Of a DNA stretch of 64,000 bases, positions 45,785 through 54,511 are shown in pieces. Below the pieces are notes generated by a model. The model ran no database searches, was not told the DNA's origin, and was given only the letters and a program-made list of their open reading frames with translations. The position numbers and the translations under genes were made by a program. The DNA is from an uncultured Ruminococcus sp. (GTDB lineage: Bacteria > Bacillota > Clostridia > Lachnospirales > Lachnospiraceae): positions 1-64,000 of the forward strand of contig CAMMBV010000015.1 of the NCBI GenBank assembly GCA_946494335.1, given 5' to 3'. Position 1 is the first letter of the stretch. Every line of letters begins with the position of its first letter.

Positions 45785-45812
45785 GGACATTTTTTGCCTC
45801 TTTCATGTCTAA
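45785..45812 (+). promoter_or_regulatory. Candidate ECF-type promoter of the sigma/DUF4179 operon
   Basis: GGACAT (45785-45790) and GTCTAA (45807-45812), separated by 16 nt, resemble the GGAAC/GTCTAA pattern of ECF promoters. They lie 58 nt upstream of the sigma gene, as expected for autoregulation. The match is partial. Confidence 0.35.
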
Positions 45813-45870
45813 TAAGTGTAAGGCATAAAAAGATGCCCTGTACGTACAGAAATCAGAAAGGAAAGGCGAT

Positions 45871-46386
45871 ATGGATAATTTGGTTAAAAAGGCGAGACAA
45901 CGGGATGCGGATGCCTTTACCCGGCTGATGCAGTCCCAGATGCAGCATATGTATAAGACGGCCCGCGCCATTTTAAAACAGGATGAGGACGCGGCGGATG
46001 CCATTTCCGATACAATTCTCGCCTGCTGGGAAAAGATTCCGGATCTTTCACAGGATAAGTATTTCAGAACCTGGATGACCAGGATTCTCATCAACAAGTG
46101 CAACGATCTGATTCGGAAAAGAAAGCAGATGTTTCTGACGGATGAAATACCGGAAGGGGCTGTCTATGAGGAGGGCTATGAAAACCTGGAATGGCGGGAG
46201 GCCATGAAAAGTCTGGACGAAAAATACAGACTGGTGGTGATGCTTTATTACGGGGAGGGATTTCGCACCTCGGAGATAGCAGCCATACTGGACATCACAG
46301 AGAGTACAGTCAGAACCAGACTGGCAAGGGCCAGGGAAAAACTGGCCGAAGGATATTATATGGAGACAAGGAGGCGCATCATATGA
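45871..46386 (+). CDS. ECF-type RNA polymerase sigma factor
   Basis: This 171-residue sigma-70 family protein has region 2 (about 10-80, including EDAADAISDTILACWEKI) and region 4 (about 115-165, with YYGEGFRTSEIAAILDITESTVRTRLARAREKL). Regions 1 and 3 are missing, as in ECF factors. It overlaps the following membrane-protein gene by 4 nt (ATGA), the classic sigma/anti-sigma arrangement. The inducing signal is unknown; envelope stress is typical for pairs of this kind. Confidence 0.93.
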   Translation: MDNLVKKARQRDADAFTRLMQSQMQHMYKTARAILKQDEDAADAISDTILACWEKIPDLSQDKYFRTWMTRILINKCNDLIRKRKQMFLTDEIPEGAVYEEGYENLEWREAMKSLDEKYRLVVMLYYGEGFRTSEIAAILDITESTVRTRLARAREKLAEGYYMETRRRII

Positions 46387-47570
46387 GAGAACATAACACC
46401 ATTAAAAAGCTGCAGGAGCCGGTGGACATCCCTCCGGTTGTACTGGAAAAATCACAGCAGGCCTTTGAGAAGATTAAAGCTGAGGCGGGACAGGAAACCA
46501 CATACAGAGCTGTCCGCAAAAGAAAAAGCCCGAGGCGGATCTGGGTGGCCGCAGCCGCAGCTGCGGCGCTTCTTGGAACGGTCAGCGTAGGCGCCGCCGT
46601 TTACAGCCAGTGGTGGAGCAAAGGGCTTTCGGAAACCCTTCATGCCGATGAGGAACAGATGCAAAAGCTGGATGCGGATAAGGCTGCTTCCTCCGTTAAT
46701 CAGGCGGTTACAGACCAGGGGGTTACGATCACGGCGGTACAGAGTATTGTAGATAATTATTACGCACATCTTTCTTTTAAGGTGGAAGGATATGAACTGG
46801 CACAGGGGGCGGAACCTGGTATTAACAGTATCGAAGTGACGGTGGATGGAGAAGACGCCGACTGGAACGGAGGCTTTTACAACGGTCTGGTAAGCGGAGA
46901 AAGCGGCGAGGCCGTATACGCAGACGGCACAGAGATTGAATTTACAGAGGATGGAAGTCTCGTGGAACGGTATGTACAGGAGGACGGAAGTCTGGAATAT
47001 GATATTACCCTGATGGATACCAGCCAGGAGGGAGCCTTTTTTGGAAAAACGGTTCGTGTAGTTTTTACGGATCTTGGCACCTATGAGAAAACGGAATTTG
47101 CTCCTGTTGTGGAAGGAAGCTGGGAACTGGAATGGACCCTGCAGGGAAGCGGTGAAATGCGCACCTGTCAGCTGGAGGTTCCTCTGGGAGAAAGCGGCGT
47201 TACGGTGCAGGAAGCGCAGGTATCACCCATTTCTCTTCGTGTAATTTCCGATGTGCCAAAAGACCCTTATGGACAGGCGATGGAGGATCCGGAAAGCCTC
47301 TGTGAGCCGCCGGCGCTCACCGGAGTAGTGATGAAGGACGGAACCGTATATCCATATCTGTATCTGGGTCCTGGCCAGCAGGGATACGAATCAGAAGATT
47401 CCACAAGATATCTTGATACGTTTGCCATTGACCGGATACTGGATGTGAACCAGGTGGAAAGCCTTCTCTTTAGAAAAGAGATCCTTTCGGAAGAGGATTT
47501 ATCATCAGAGGAAGGCGGCGGGGAAGAGCTGCCGCTGGAAGAAAGATTCTATGTAGTGCCGCTGTCTTAA
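46383..47570 (+). CDS. DUF4179-type membrane protein, probable anti-sigma factor
   Basis: This 395-residue protein has a cytoplasmic N-terminus of about 55 residues. One membrane helix (about 57-78, Ala-rich) and an extracellular domain beginning LSETLHADEEQMQKLD follow; the extracellular start resembles DUF4179 proteins encoded with ECF sigma factors. The ATGA overlap with the sigma gene supports a regulatory pair in which this protein sequesters the sigma factor until a signal arrives. An upstream open frame is the sigma gene read in another frame, so ATG 46383 is the start. Confidence 0.8.
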   Translation: MREHNTIKKLQEPVDIPPVVLEKSQQAFEKIKAEAGQETTYRAVRKRKSPRRIWVAAAAAAALLGTVSVGAAVYSQWWSKGLSETLHADEEQMQKLDADKAASSVNQAVTDQGVTITAVQSIVDNYYAHLSFKVEGYELAQGAEPGINSIEVTVDGEDADWNGGFYNGLVSGESGEAVYADGTEIEFTEDGSLVERYVQEDGSLEYDITLMDTSQEGAFFGKTVRVVFTDLGTYEKTEFAPVVEGSWELEWTLQGSGEMRTCQLEVPLGESGVTVQEAQVSPISLRVISDVPKDPYGQAMEDPESLCEPPALTGVVMKDGTVYPYLYLGPGQQGYESEDSTRYLDTFAIDRILDVNQVESLLFRKEILSEEDLSSEEGGGEELPLEERFYVVPLS

Positions 47571-47605
47571 AAAAGCGGTGTCAATCACGGCAAAGCGCCG
47601 TCTCA

Positions 47606-47634
47606 TTGACAGAAACAGCCCGGGACTTTATACT
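47606..47634 (+). promoter_or_regulatory. Consensus promoter of aroD
   Basis: A perfect TTGACA (47606-47611), a 17-nt spacer and TATACT (47629-47634) are followed by a palindromic operator-like site. Confidence 0.75.
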
Positions 47635-47640
47635 GAATGG

Positions 47641-47658
47641 TGACAGCCCGGGCTGTCA
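47641..47658. promoter_or_regulatory. Perfect 18-bp palindrome at the aroD transcription start
   Basis: TGACAGCCCGGGCTGTCA is its own reverse complement and starts 7 nt after the -10 box. Its core ACAGCCCGGG recurs inside the promoter spacer at 47615-47624. The placement fits a repressor operator; it could also form a leader hairpin. Confidence 0.6.
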
Positions 47659-47683
47659 GTATGTGAAAAAGAGGTAAGATGTT

Positions 47684-48448
47684 ATGGCAAAGCCGGTGAA
47701 AATAAGAAATCTGATGGTGGGGGAGGGCATCCCCAAAATCTGTGTTCCAATTACAGGACGGACGAAAGAGGAGATAGAGGCGCAGGCAGGAAAAATTGTT
47801 TCTGCCGCTCCTGATATGGTGGAATGGCGGGCCGACTATTTTGACGGTGTGGAAGATCTTCTGGCAGTGCGGGAGATTTTATCGACACTGCGCGGCATAT
47901 TGCGGGAAATTCCGATTCTTTTTACCTTTCGGACGAAAGAAGAGGGCGGTGTTCGACCGATAACGACGCAGGCTTATGTGAACCTGAACCAGGCGGTGTC
48001 AGAATGGGGACTGGCCGATGCGGTGGATGTGGAGCTTATGTTTCAGGAAAGCGGGGCAAAGCCGCTGATTGAAGATATTCAGGCAAAGGGCTGCCGGGTG
48101 GTCTGCTCCAATCACCATTTTCAGGATACGCCGGAGACGCAAGAGCTGCTCTTCACTTTTATGCAGATGGAAAAAGCCGGAGCGGATATCTTAAAAATTG
48201 CCGTCATGCCCCGGACGCCGGAGGATGTGCTGCGGCTTCTTCTGGCGACTTATAAAACCAGTGAGAAAAGCAGCTGTCCGCTGATTTCCATGGCCATGGG
48301 AGGACAGGGAGTCTTAAGCCGCCTGGGCGGAGAGGTCCTTGGCTCCAGCGTCACCTTTGCGGCGGTGGGAGAGACTTCAGCGCCGGGCCAGCTGCCCATG
48401 GAAGAGATGAAACAGGCGCTTTCCATCATTCACAGGGCATTACAATAA
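47684..48448 (+). CDS. aroD: Type I 3-dehydroquinate dehydratase
   Basis: This enzyme dehydrates 3-dehydroquinate to 3-dehydroshikimate through a Schiff base. The 254-residue protein shows VEWRADYFDG, the active-site His in SNHHFQDTP, the Schiff-base lysine in ILKIAVMP, and ISMAMGGQGVLSRLGGEV. It has a strong dedicated promoter and an operator-like palindrome. Its product is the substrate of AroE encoded at 44629-45501. Confidence 0.95.
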   Translation: MAKPVKIRNLMVGEGIPKICVPITGRTKEEIEAQAGKIVSAAPDMVEWRADYFDGVEDLLAVREILSTLRGILREIPILFTFRTKEEGGVRPITTQAYVNLNQAVSEWGLADAVDVELMFQESGAKPLIEDIQAKGCRVVCSNHHFQDTPETQELLFTFMQMEKAGADILKIAVMPRTPEDVLRLLLATYKTSEKSSCPLISMAMGGQGVLSRLGGEVLGSSVTFAAVGETSAPGQLPMEEMKQALSIIHRALQ

Positions 48449-48483
48449 TCACTTAACATAACAGGAAAAAGGGAAGGAAAAGC

Positions 48484-48549
48484 TGTCGAAAAGATATAAA
48501 ATGCGACAGCTGTCTTTTGACAAATAAAACACCCTCCATAACCTATAAT
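48484..48549 (+). promoter_or_regulatory. spoIIG-type promoter with Spo0A-box-like sites
   Basis: TGTCGAA (48484-48490), the core of the Spo0A box, is followed by an inverted TGTCGC-like copy (48503-48508). Then come TTGACA (48517-48522), an unusually long 21-nt spacer and TATAAT (48544-48549). Spo0A-activated spoIIG promoters are known for a spacer longer than 17 bp. The boxes also form GCTGTCG/CGACAGC, which may double as the aroD terminator. Confidence 0.65.
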
Positions 48550-48601
48550 GAATTTTGCTTATTCCAGTAAGTACGTATTCAGGGGTTATGGGGGGTGTTT
48601 T

Positions 48602-49408
48602 GTGTACTATGAAATATTCATAGATGTTTTTTTTGTAACGAACATGGTGATGGACTATTTCCTCCTCCGACTGATCAACCGGATTCTTAAGTGTTCTGCC
48701 ACGCACGCAAGAAGTCTGGCAGGAGGAGCCTTCGGAGCCCTGGCTCTGTCGCTTTCCATCGCCGCAGGACTGCCGTTTCGGCGGATTTTGAATACGATAC
48801 TGGTGCATGTGGTAATTAACACGATAATGGTAAAGTTTGGATGCAAAATCAAAGACTGGCATAAACTGCTGCAAGGCTTGCTGCTCTTATACCTGGCGTC
48901 TTTTCTCACCGGCGGAGTGCTGTCGGTGATGAAACGTTATTTTTCCTGCCCCGGTCTTTGGGGATTTCTGTTTCTTGCAGCCACCAGCTACCTGATTATT
49001 ACTGCTGCTGTCCTTTTATACACCCGGCTGAAGGGAAAGGGAACGAATCTTTACGAGGTTGTACTGTACGCGGGATCAAACTGCAGAGAAGTAAAAGGGT
49101 TTTGCGATACGGGGAACAGGCTGCGCGACACGCTGACAGGGAAACCCGTATCCGTGGTAAAGGGAAGAGAACTAAGGGAGCTGTTAAAGAATGAGGAATT
49201 GACGCCTTTTTATCCCCATTATATACCTTTTCGGAGTCTGGGATGCGACGGGGGCGTCATTCTGGCCGTAACTCTTGATTCTCTTACCATAAAAAACGGC
49301 AGAAGGAGCAGGACGGTCAGACATCCGGTGGTGGCCCTGGCAAAAGACGGGGGCGCTTTTATGGAAGGCTGTCAGATGATTTTAAATCCGGATTTAGTAG
49401 ACGGTTAG
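48602..49408 (+). CDS. spoIIGA: Sigma-E processing peptidase SpoIIGA
   Basis: This membrane-bound aspartic-type protease cleaves pro-sigma-E in the mother cell in response to a forespore signal. The 268-residue protein has five N-terminal membrane segments (about 1-145) and a C-terminal protease domain with the catalytic motif D169TGN in [18 protein letters not shown]. The start is GTG at 48602 ([14 protein letters not shown]) behind GGGGGGTG; the upstream open part covers the promoter. It is paired with sigE, 13 nt downstream. Confidence 0.93.
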   Translation: MYYEIFIDVFFVTNMVMDYFLLRLINRILKCSATHARSLAGGAFGALALSLSIAAGLPFRRILNTILVHVVINTIMVKFGCKIKDWHKLLQGLLLLYLASFLTGGVLSVMKRYFSCPGLWGFLFLAATSYLIITAAVLLYTRLKGKGTNLYEVVLYAGSNCREVKGFCDTGNRLRDTLTGKPVSVVKGRELRELLKNEELTPFYPHYIPFRSLGCDGGVILAVTLDSLTIKNGRRSRTVRHPVVALAKDGGAFMEGCQMILNPDLVDG

Positions 49409-49421
49409 GAGGAATTTGATT

Positions 49422-50159
49422 ATGATGCATGCGGTATTGCCGAACCGGATCCGGTTCGGAATGTTTCCCGGCTTTTCCAGAATGATATTCAGAAAACCGG
49501 GGGAAATCTTTTATATTGGAGGAACGGATGTGCTTCCGGCGCCGCTGGATGCGAAGCGGGAAGCGGTGGTGATTGAAAATCTGGGAAGCGGACAGGATAA
49601 AGAGGCCAGAGATGAACTGATTGAACACAATCTTCGGCTGGTAGTGTATATTGCACAGAGATTTGACAATACGGGCGTGGGTGTGGAGGACCTGATCAGC
49701 ATAGGGACCATAGGGCTCATAAAAGCCATCAACACCTTCAATCCCACGAAGAAAATCAAGCTGGCAACCTATGCGTCGAGATGTATTGAAAATGAGATTC
49801 TGATGTACCTGCGCAGAAACAATAAGACCAAAATGGAGGTATCCATTGACGAACCGCTGAATGTGGACTGGGACGGCAATGAACTCCTGCTTTCGGATAT
49901 TCTGGGCACGGATGAGGACATTATATATAAAGATCTGGAACACGAGGTGGAATGCAGTCTTCTGGGAAAAGCCATCGGAAAGCTTTCGCCCAGAGAACAG
50001 ACGATCATTAAGCTAAGATACGGGCTTTCCTCCGCAGACGGAAAAGAAAAAACGCAGAAAGAGGTGGCGGATATACTGGGAATTTCTCAATCCTATATCT
50101 CCCGTCTGGAAAAAAGAATCATGAAGCGGCTGAAAAAAGAGATCGTAAAATATGAATAA
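49422..50159 (+). CDS. sigE: Sporulation sigma factor SigE precursor
   Basis: This mother-cell sigma factor is made as an inactive precursor and cleaved by SpoIIGA. The 245-residue protein has an N-terminal pro-sequence (about 1-27, basic and hydrophobic) and region 2 with [19 protein letters not shown]. Region 4 follows with [20 protein letters not shown]. The ATG at 49422 is 9 nt from AGGAGG; an in-frame TTG at 49416 is too close. Its 3' end overlaps the convergent transporter gene by 41 bp. Confidence 0.95.
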   Translation: MMHAVLPNRIRFGMFPGFSRMIFRKPGEIFYIGGTDVLPAPLDAKREAVVIENLGSGQDKEARDELIEHNLRLVVYIAQRFDNTGVGVEDLISIGTIGLIKAINTFNPTKKIKLATYASRCIENEILMYLRRNNKTKMEVSIDEPLNVDWDGNELLLSDILGTDEDIIYKDLEHEVECSLLGKAIGKLSPREQTIIKLRYGLSSADGKEKTQKEVADILGISQSYISRLEKRIMKRLKKEIVKYE

Positions 50160-51042
50160 AAAAGCGGATCAGCACAAAAAGGAACAGGCAGCAGGCGATT
50201 GCGGTCTGAATATGGGAAAAAACAGACAGAAGCCGTAAAGGCGCAGCAGGTTCCTCAAAGAAAGTCAGAGATTTTCTGACGGCCGACGCACTGATGATAA
50301 AGGGGAAGGTGAAAGCGGCAAAGGAGAAAGACCAGGTCAGGCGCAGGTATGCGATCATCCGGAAAAGCGCCATAAAATAAAGTCCCAGGCTGAGAAAAAG
50401 AAAAAGAATCACTAGGGCGGCCGACGGTTCTGATACACAGGACAGGTAGCCGGTGAGGCAGAGGCTGGCGGGGGCACAGTAAATGGCAAAAAGGGGTTTT
50501 CTGGCGTCATCGTCAGGCTCCCCTTTTTTTATGTAGCGGAAAGAGACAAGCGCCAGCAAAGGGAAGAAGAAAATCATGGCTGCGAAGCAGATAAAAGCTC
50601 CGGCCCGGGCAAGTCCCAGGGAAGAAGCTGGTATGGCTGCCGCTGCGATTCCCACATAGACGATAAAATAACTGGCGTATACCTGGGATGATGTAGGCGG
50701 AGTCATAAACTGAACGGTAAACCAGATAATCAGAGCCATATGCAAAAGAAGGCCGGCCAGCCATATCCACAATGCTGCGCGGCCGGCAAGCGGCACAAAA
50801 TAGCCGGACAGAACCATCACGCCCATGGAAAAGGTACCGCAGATGCTGGCGGATACCGGATTTTTCATTTCCTGACAAAAAAGCTTTGGATGACAGACGA
50901 TGCGCAGCAGCCATAAAATCCCCAGGAAAAGGGCAAGCCCTCCCAAAGTCCGGTATAAAAAAAGGGAATCAGACCGGAACAGGTTTCCTAAAGATGCAGC
51001 GGCCAGCATCAGACTGCACAGGGGAAAGGGAATATTTTTCAT
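50119..51042 (-). CDS. TDT/TehA-family transporter (SLAC1-like)
   Basis: This 307-residue integral membrane protein has about nine to ten hydrophobic segments. Its layout fits the tellurite-resistance/dicarboxylate transporter family, with features such as [14 protein letters not shown] and [18 protein letters not shown]. Substrate could be a small anion or C4-dicarboxylate; not determinable here. The ATG at 51042 behind CGGAGG is chosen. Its last 13 codons overlap the end of sigE on the opposite strand. The family call is moderate. Confidence 0.7.
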   Translation of the reverse strand: MKNIPFPLCSLMLAAASLGNLFRSDSLFLYRTLGGLALFLGILWLLRIVCHPKLFCQEMKNPVSASICGTFSMGVMVLSGYFVPLAGRAALWIWLAGLLLHMALIIWFTVQFMTPPTSSQVYASYFIVYVGIAAAAIPASSLGLARAGAFICFAAMIFFFPLLALVSFRYIKKGEPDDDARKPLFAIYCAPASLCLTGYLSCVSEPSAALVILFLFLSLGLYFMALFRMIAYLRLTWSFSFAAFTFPFIISASAVRKSLTFFEEPAAPLRLLSVFSHIQTAIACCLFLFVLIRFFIHILRSLFSAAS

Positions 51043-51246
51043 TATGGTGAACCTCCGTTTCTTTTTTATCCTTATTTTAAAAAAATTAGAAAATAAAGTC
51101 CATGAAACGGTATAAAAGAAAAGTTGATGCCTCTCAAAAAACAGTTGATTCTGCAAGGCGTCAATAAAGTGTTATAGTAAAATCATATAAAAAAAGAAAT
51201 GCAGTGCATTGAAAAAGATACAAAATATACAAAGGAGGAACCGTAT

Positions 51247-53259
51247 ATGAGCAATGATGTACATACTCATGTAGATGAAAATGGAAACGTGACGGTGCAC
51301 CACCATCATCATGATCCCAACGATGTGACGGATTACATGGAAGCGGTGAAAGCGTACCGGGAAACCTTCCCCACCAAACAGGATGTCATTGACAAGACGC
51401 CGGACCCGGCGGTAAAGGAGATGCTGCTTCGCATGGAGCAGCTGGGCATTGACAATTCCTTCGACCGTTTTGACCAGCAGCAGCCCCAGTGTAATTTCGG
51501 GCTGGCAGGAATCTGCTGCCGTATCTGTCACATGGGACCCTGCCGTATTACCAAGAAAAGCCCCAGGGGCGTCTGCGGAGCGGATGCGGATCTTATCGTG
51601 GCCAGAAATATGCTCCGTGCGGTAGCCGCCGGCACGGCCCAGCACGGAATGCATGCAAGAGAAGTGATTCTCTCTTTGAAGTGGGCGGCCCAGGGCAAAC
51701 TGCCGCTGCCGATTCTGGGAGAAGAAAAACTGATCGCCACTGCAAAATCTTTTGATATTGAGACGGAAGGAAGATCGGTCAATGAGATCGCCCTTGATTT
51801 TGCTGATCTTTTGCTGGAAGATTTAAGCCGGGCGGAAGCAGACGAGTATAAAACCATCAAATACGCGGCGCCGCCGGAGCGTCAGGAAGTCTGGAAAAAG
51901 CTGGATATCCTTCCCATCAGTACGTATCATGAGGTGTTTGAAGCCATGCATAATTCCGGAGAAGCCTGTGACGGAGACTGGAGAAATATTATGCAGCAGT
52001 TTTTGAGAACCGGGCTGACCTTTGTCTTCGGTACGGTGGTGGGAACCAACCTGGCTACGGACAGCCTTTTCGGCGTGGGACAGCGCAGAAAATGTATGGT
52101 AAATATCGGCGCTCTGAAAAAAGGCTATGTGAACATCGCGGTGCATGGTCACATGCCCACCCTGGTAAGCGAGATTGTCCGTCTGGGACACAGCGAAGAG
52201 ATGACAGAGCTGGCGAAATCAAAAGGAGCCAAAGGGATTCAGTTTTACGGCATCTGCTGTACGGGGCTTTCGGCCATGTACCGCTACGACAATGTAATTC
52301 CTCTTTGTAATCCGCCGGGAGCAGAGCTGGTGCTGGCTACGGGAGCGCTGGATCTGTGGATTGCCGACGTACAGGATATTTATCCGGCCATCATGGATGT
52401 GGCAAACTGTTTCAAGACTACGGTGGTGACTACGGAAGATTCCACAAAACTGCCGGGAGCGGAACATATCGCATACGATCACACCCATTCCAATATCGGG
52501 GAGACGACGCAGATCGCCCGCAAAATCGTGATGCGCGGTATTGAAAGCTTTGAAGCGCGGCAGGGAATTCCCGTATTTATCCCGCCTTATGAAGTGGAGG
52601 CGGAGCTTGGCTTCAGCGTAGAAAGCGTAAATAAAGATCTGGGATCCTTCGAGCCTCTGGCTCAGGCGGTAAAGAGCGGACAGATCAAAGGAATCGTCAA
52701 CGTAGTCGGATGTACCAATCCCAAAACCGTTTATGAGCGGTGCATCGTGGATGTGGCGGATATCCTGCTGAAAAATGATATTCTGATCCTGACCAACGGA
52801 TGCGCCTCCTTCCCGCTGCTGAAACTGGGCTACTGCAATATGGATGCGGTGGAGACAAAATGCGGCGAAGGACTGAAAGCATTTTTGAAAGAACATGATC
52901 TGCCGCCGGTATGGCATGTGGGCGAATGTATCGATAATACCAGGTCAACGGGTATTCTTTCCGGCGTGGCCGGCGTCTGCGGACAGGCGTTAAAAGACAT
53001 GCCCTTCGCTCAGTCCAGCCCTGAATGGGGAAATGAAAAGGGCGTAGGCGCAGCGCTGGCATTTCGGCTGCTGGGACTTAACAGCTATCACTGTGTGGAG
53101 CCCCAGACCTTCGGTTCGGAAAAAGTGACAAAATTCCTGAAGGAGGATACAAAAGAACTCCTGGGCGGCGTAATGGTGGTCAATACAGACCCTGTGGCCC
53201 TGGGAAATCAGATTGTTGCTGATTTTGATAAGAAAAGAAAGGCCCTTGGATGGGACTAA
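51247..53259 (+). CDS. cooS: Anaerobic carbon-monoxide dehydrogenase, catalytic subunit
   Basis: This Ni-Fe-S enzyme interconverts CO and CO2. The 670-residue protein has the N-terminal cluster cysteines in CNFGLAGICCRICHMGPCRI and GVCGADADLI. C-cluster ligands lie further on, in segments such as VVGCTNPKTVY, ILTNGCASFPL and HVGECIDN. The first 22 residues are unusually His-rich (HTHVDENGNVTVHHHHHD), which suggests nickel binding. AAAGGAGG precedes the ATG. No acetyl-CoA synthase, CooF or CooC gene is adjacent, so its partner electron carrier and nickel chaperone must be elsewhere. Confidence 0.95.
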   Translation: MSNDVHTHVDENGNVTVHHHHHDPNDVTDYMEAVKAYRETFPTKQDVIDKTPDPAVKEMLLRMEQLGIDNSFDRFDQQQPQCNFGLAGICCRICHMGPCRITKKSPRGVCGADADLIVARNMLRAVAAGTAQHGMHAREVILSLKWAAQGKLPLPILGEEKLIATAKSFDIETEGRSVNEIALDFADLLLEDLSRAEADEYKTIKYAAPPERQEVWKKLDILPISTYHEVFEAMHNSGEACDGDWRNIMQQFLRTGLTFVFGTVVGTNLATDSLFGVGQRRKCMVNIGALKKGYVNIAVHGHMPTLVSEIVRLGHSEEMTELAKSKGAKGIQFYGICCTGLSAMYRYDNVIPLCNPPGAELVLATGALDLWIADVQDIYPAIMDVANCFKTTVVTTEDSTKLPGAEHIAYDHTHSNIGETTQIARKIVMRGIESFEARQGIPVFIPPYEVEAELGFSVESVNKDLGSFEPLAQAVKSGQIKGIVNVVGCTNPKTVYERCIVDVADILLKNDILILTNGCASFPLLKLGYCNMDAVETKCGEGLKAFLKEHDLPPVWHVGECIDNTRSTGILSGVAGVCGQALKDMPFAQSSPEWGNEKGVGAALAFRLLGLNSYHCVEPQTFGSEKVTKFLKEDTKELLGGVMVVNTDPVALGNQIVADFDKKRKALGWD

Positions 53260-53278
53260 AAAAAGAAAAAGAGACGGG

Positions 53279-53314
53279 AGTCTTCCGGTGGTTTGCCGGA
53301 AGACTTCTGTTTTT
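53279..53314. terminator. Terminator after cooS
   Basis: GAGTCTTCCGG and a near-perfect complement GCCGGAAGACTTC form a stem of 11-12 bp with a short loop, followed by TTTTT. It also lies at the end of the convergent YlmC/YmxH gene. Confidence 0.85.
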
Positions 53315-53579
53315 ATGAAAACTTTTTCAGACACATATCTTCCTTTATTTCTACCAGAATGATATCATCTCCTATCTGCACGACGCACTCCCAGGGAACC
53401 ACGTATTCGCAGTCGCGGCCCAGCATTCCCCAGAATTTTCCGGGGCCGGGAATAATCAGCGCCAGAATCCTTCCGGTCTTGCATTCAAATTCCAGATCGA
53501 CGGGGCATCCCAGACTTTTGCAGGTACAGATGTTGATGACTTCTTTCTGTCTCAATTCAAAAAAACGCAGGTTGACCAC
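53313..53579 (-). CDS. YlmC/YmxH-family PRC-barrel sporulation protein
   Basis: This 88-residue protein begins VNLRFFELRQKEVINICTCKSLGCPVDLEFE, matching the YlmC/YmxH family of small PRC-barrel proteins conserved near sigG in spore formers. Their molecular function is unclear. The start is a GTG at 53579. It is divergent from sigG, separated by about 140 bp. Confidence 0.85.
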   Translation of the reverse strand: MVNLRFFELRQKEVINICTCKSLGCPVDLEFECKTGRILALIIPGPGKFWGMLGRDCEYVVPWECVVQIGDDIILVEIKEDMCLKKFS

Positions 53580-53720
53580 CCCTTATTTTGTTTATATAAT
53601 GTATGCATCCGGCGCTTTGTCAAGGACTAAAACTTTTTTTATTTTCGTCCGAAACGCATAGCTGCGCGCCCAAATGAGAACCATTTTATGTAGAAAATAC
53701 TTTCCAGGAGGGTTCTTGTT

Positions 53721-54497
53721 ATGGCGCTGAACAAAGTCGAAATATGCGGAGTCAATACATCGAAGCTGCCGATTTTAAGCAACGAGGAAAAAGACGAATT
53801 GTTCCGGAGAATCAAGCAGGGAGACATGGAGGCAAGGGAACTCTATATCAAGGGAAATTTACGTCTGGTATTGAGCGTGATCAAACGCTTTTCCAACAGC
53901 AGCGAGGCGGCCGACGATCTGTTTCAGATCGGATGTATCGGACTGATGAAGGCCATCGATAACTTTGACACCACATTGAATGTAAAATTCAGTACCTATG
54001 CCGTGCCCATGATTATCGGAGAAATCCGCCGTTATCTGCGGGACAACAACAGTATCCGTGTGAGCCGTTCGCTGAGAGATATCGCCTACAAAGCGATTTT
54101 TGCCAAGGAAAACTATGTGAAAACCCATTTAAAGGAGCCTACTATCGCAGAGATAGCCGATGAGGTTGGCATCCAGAAAGAGGATATCGTCTACGCGCTG
54201 GACGCCATCCAAAGTCCCATGAGTCTCTACGAGCCTGTCTACACAGAAGGCGGGGATACCCTGTATGTGATGGATCAGATCAGCGACCGGAAAAACAGGG
54301 AAGAAAACTGGATCGAAGATCTGTCGCTGCAGGAAGCCATGGACCGGCTGGGAGACAGAGAGCGCCATATCATTGAACTGCGTTTCTTTGAAGGAAAGAC
54401 CCAGATGGAGGTGGCCCGGGAGATCGGCATTTCACAGGCCCAGGTTTCCAGACTGGAGAAAAATGCGCTGAAATGCATGAAAAATTATTTAAGCTGA
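53721..54497 (+). CDS. sigG: Forespore sigma factor SigG
   Basis: This sigma factor directs late forespore transcription. The 258-residue protein starts with NKVEICGVNTSKLPILSNEEK, a hallmark N-terminus of SigG. Region 2 contains DDLFQIGCIGLMKAIDNFD and region 4 contains EVAREIGISQAQVSRLEKNAL. CAGGAGGG precedes the ATG. A weak forespore-type -35 (GCATA at 53656-53660) with a degenerate -10 lies upstream. It is separated from spoIIGA-sigE by the transporter, cooS and YlmC/YmxH genes. Confidence 0.96.
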   Translation: MALNKVEICGVNTSKLPILSNEEKDELFRRIKQGDMEARELYIKGNLRLVLSVIKRFSNSSEAADDLFQIGCIGLMKAIDNFDTTLNVKFSTYAVPMIIGEIRRYLRDNNSIRVSRSLRDIAYKAIFAKENYVKTHLKEPTIAEIADEVGIQKEDIVYALDAIQSPMSLYEPVYTEGGDTLYVMDQISDRKNREENWIEDLSLQEAMDRLGDRERHIIELRFFEGKTQMEVAREIGISQAQVSRLEKNALKCMKNYLS

Positions 54498-54511
54498 GGA
54501 ATAAAAAGAAG

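Noticed and set aside
53656-53690. Forespore (SigF/SigG) promoter before sigG
   Set aside because: GCATA fits the -35 element, but the -10 region matches the consensus at too few positions to list as a separate feature.
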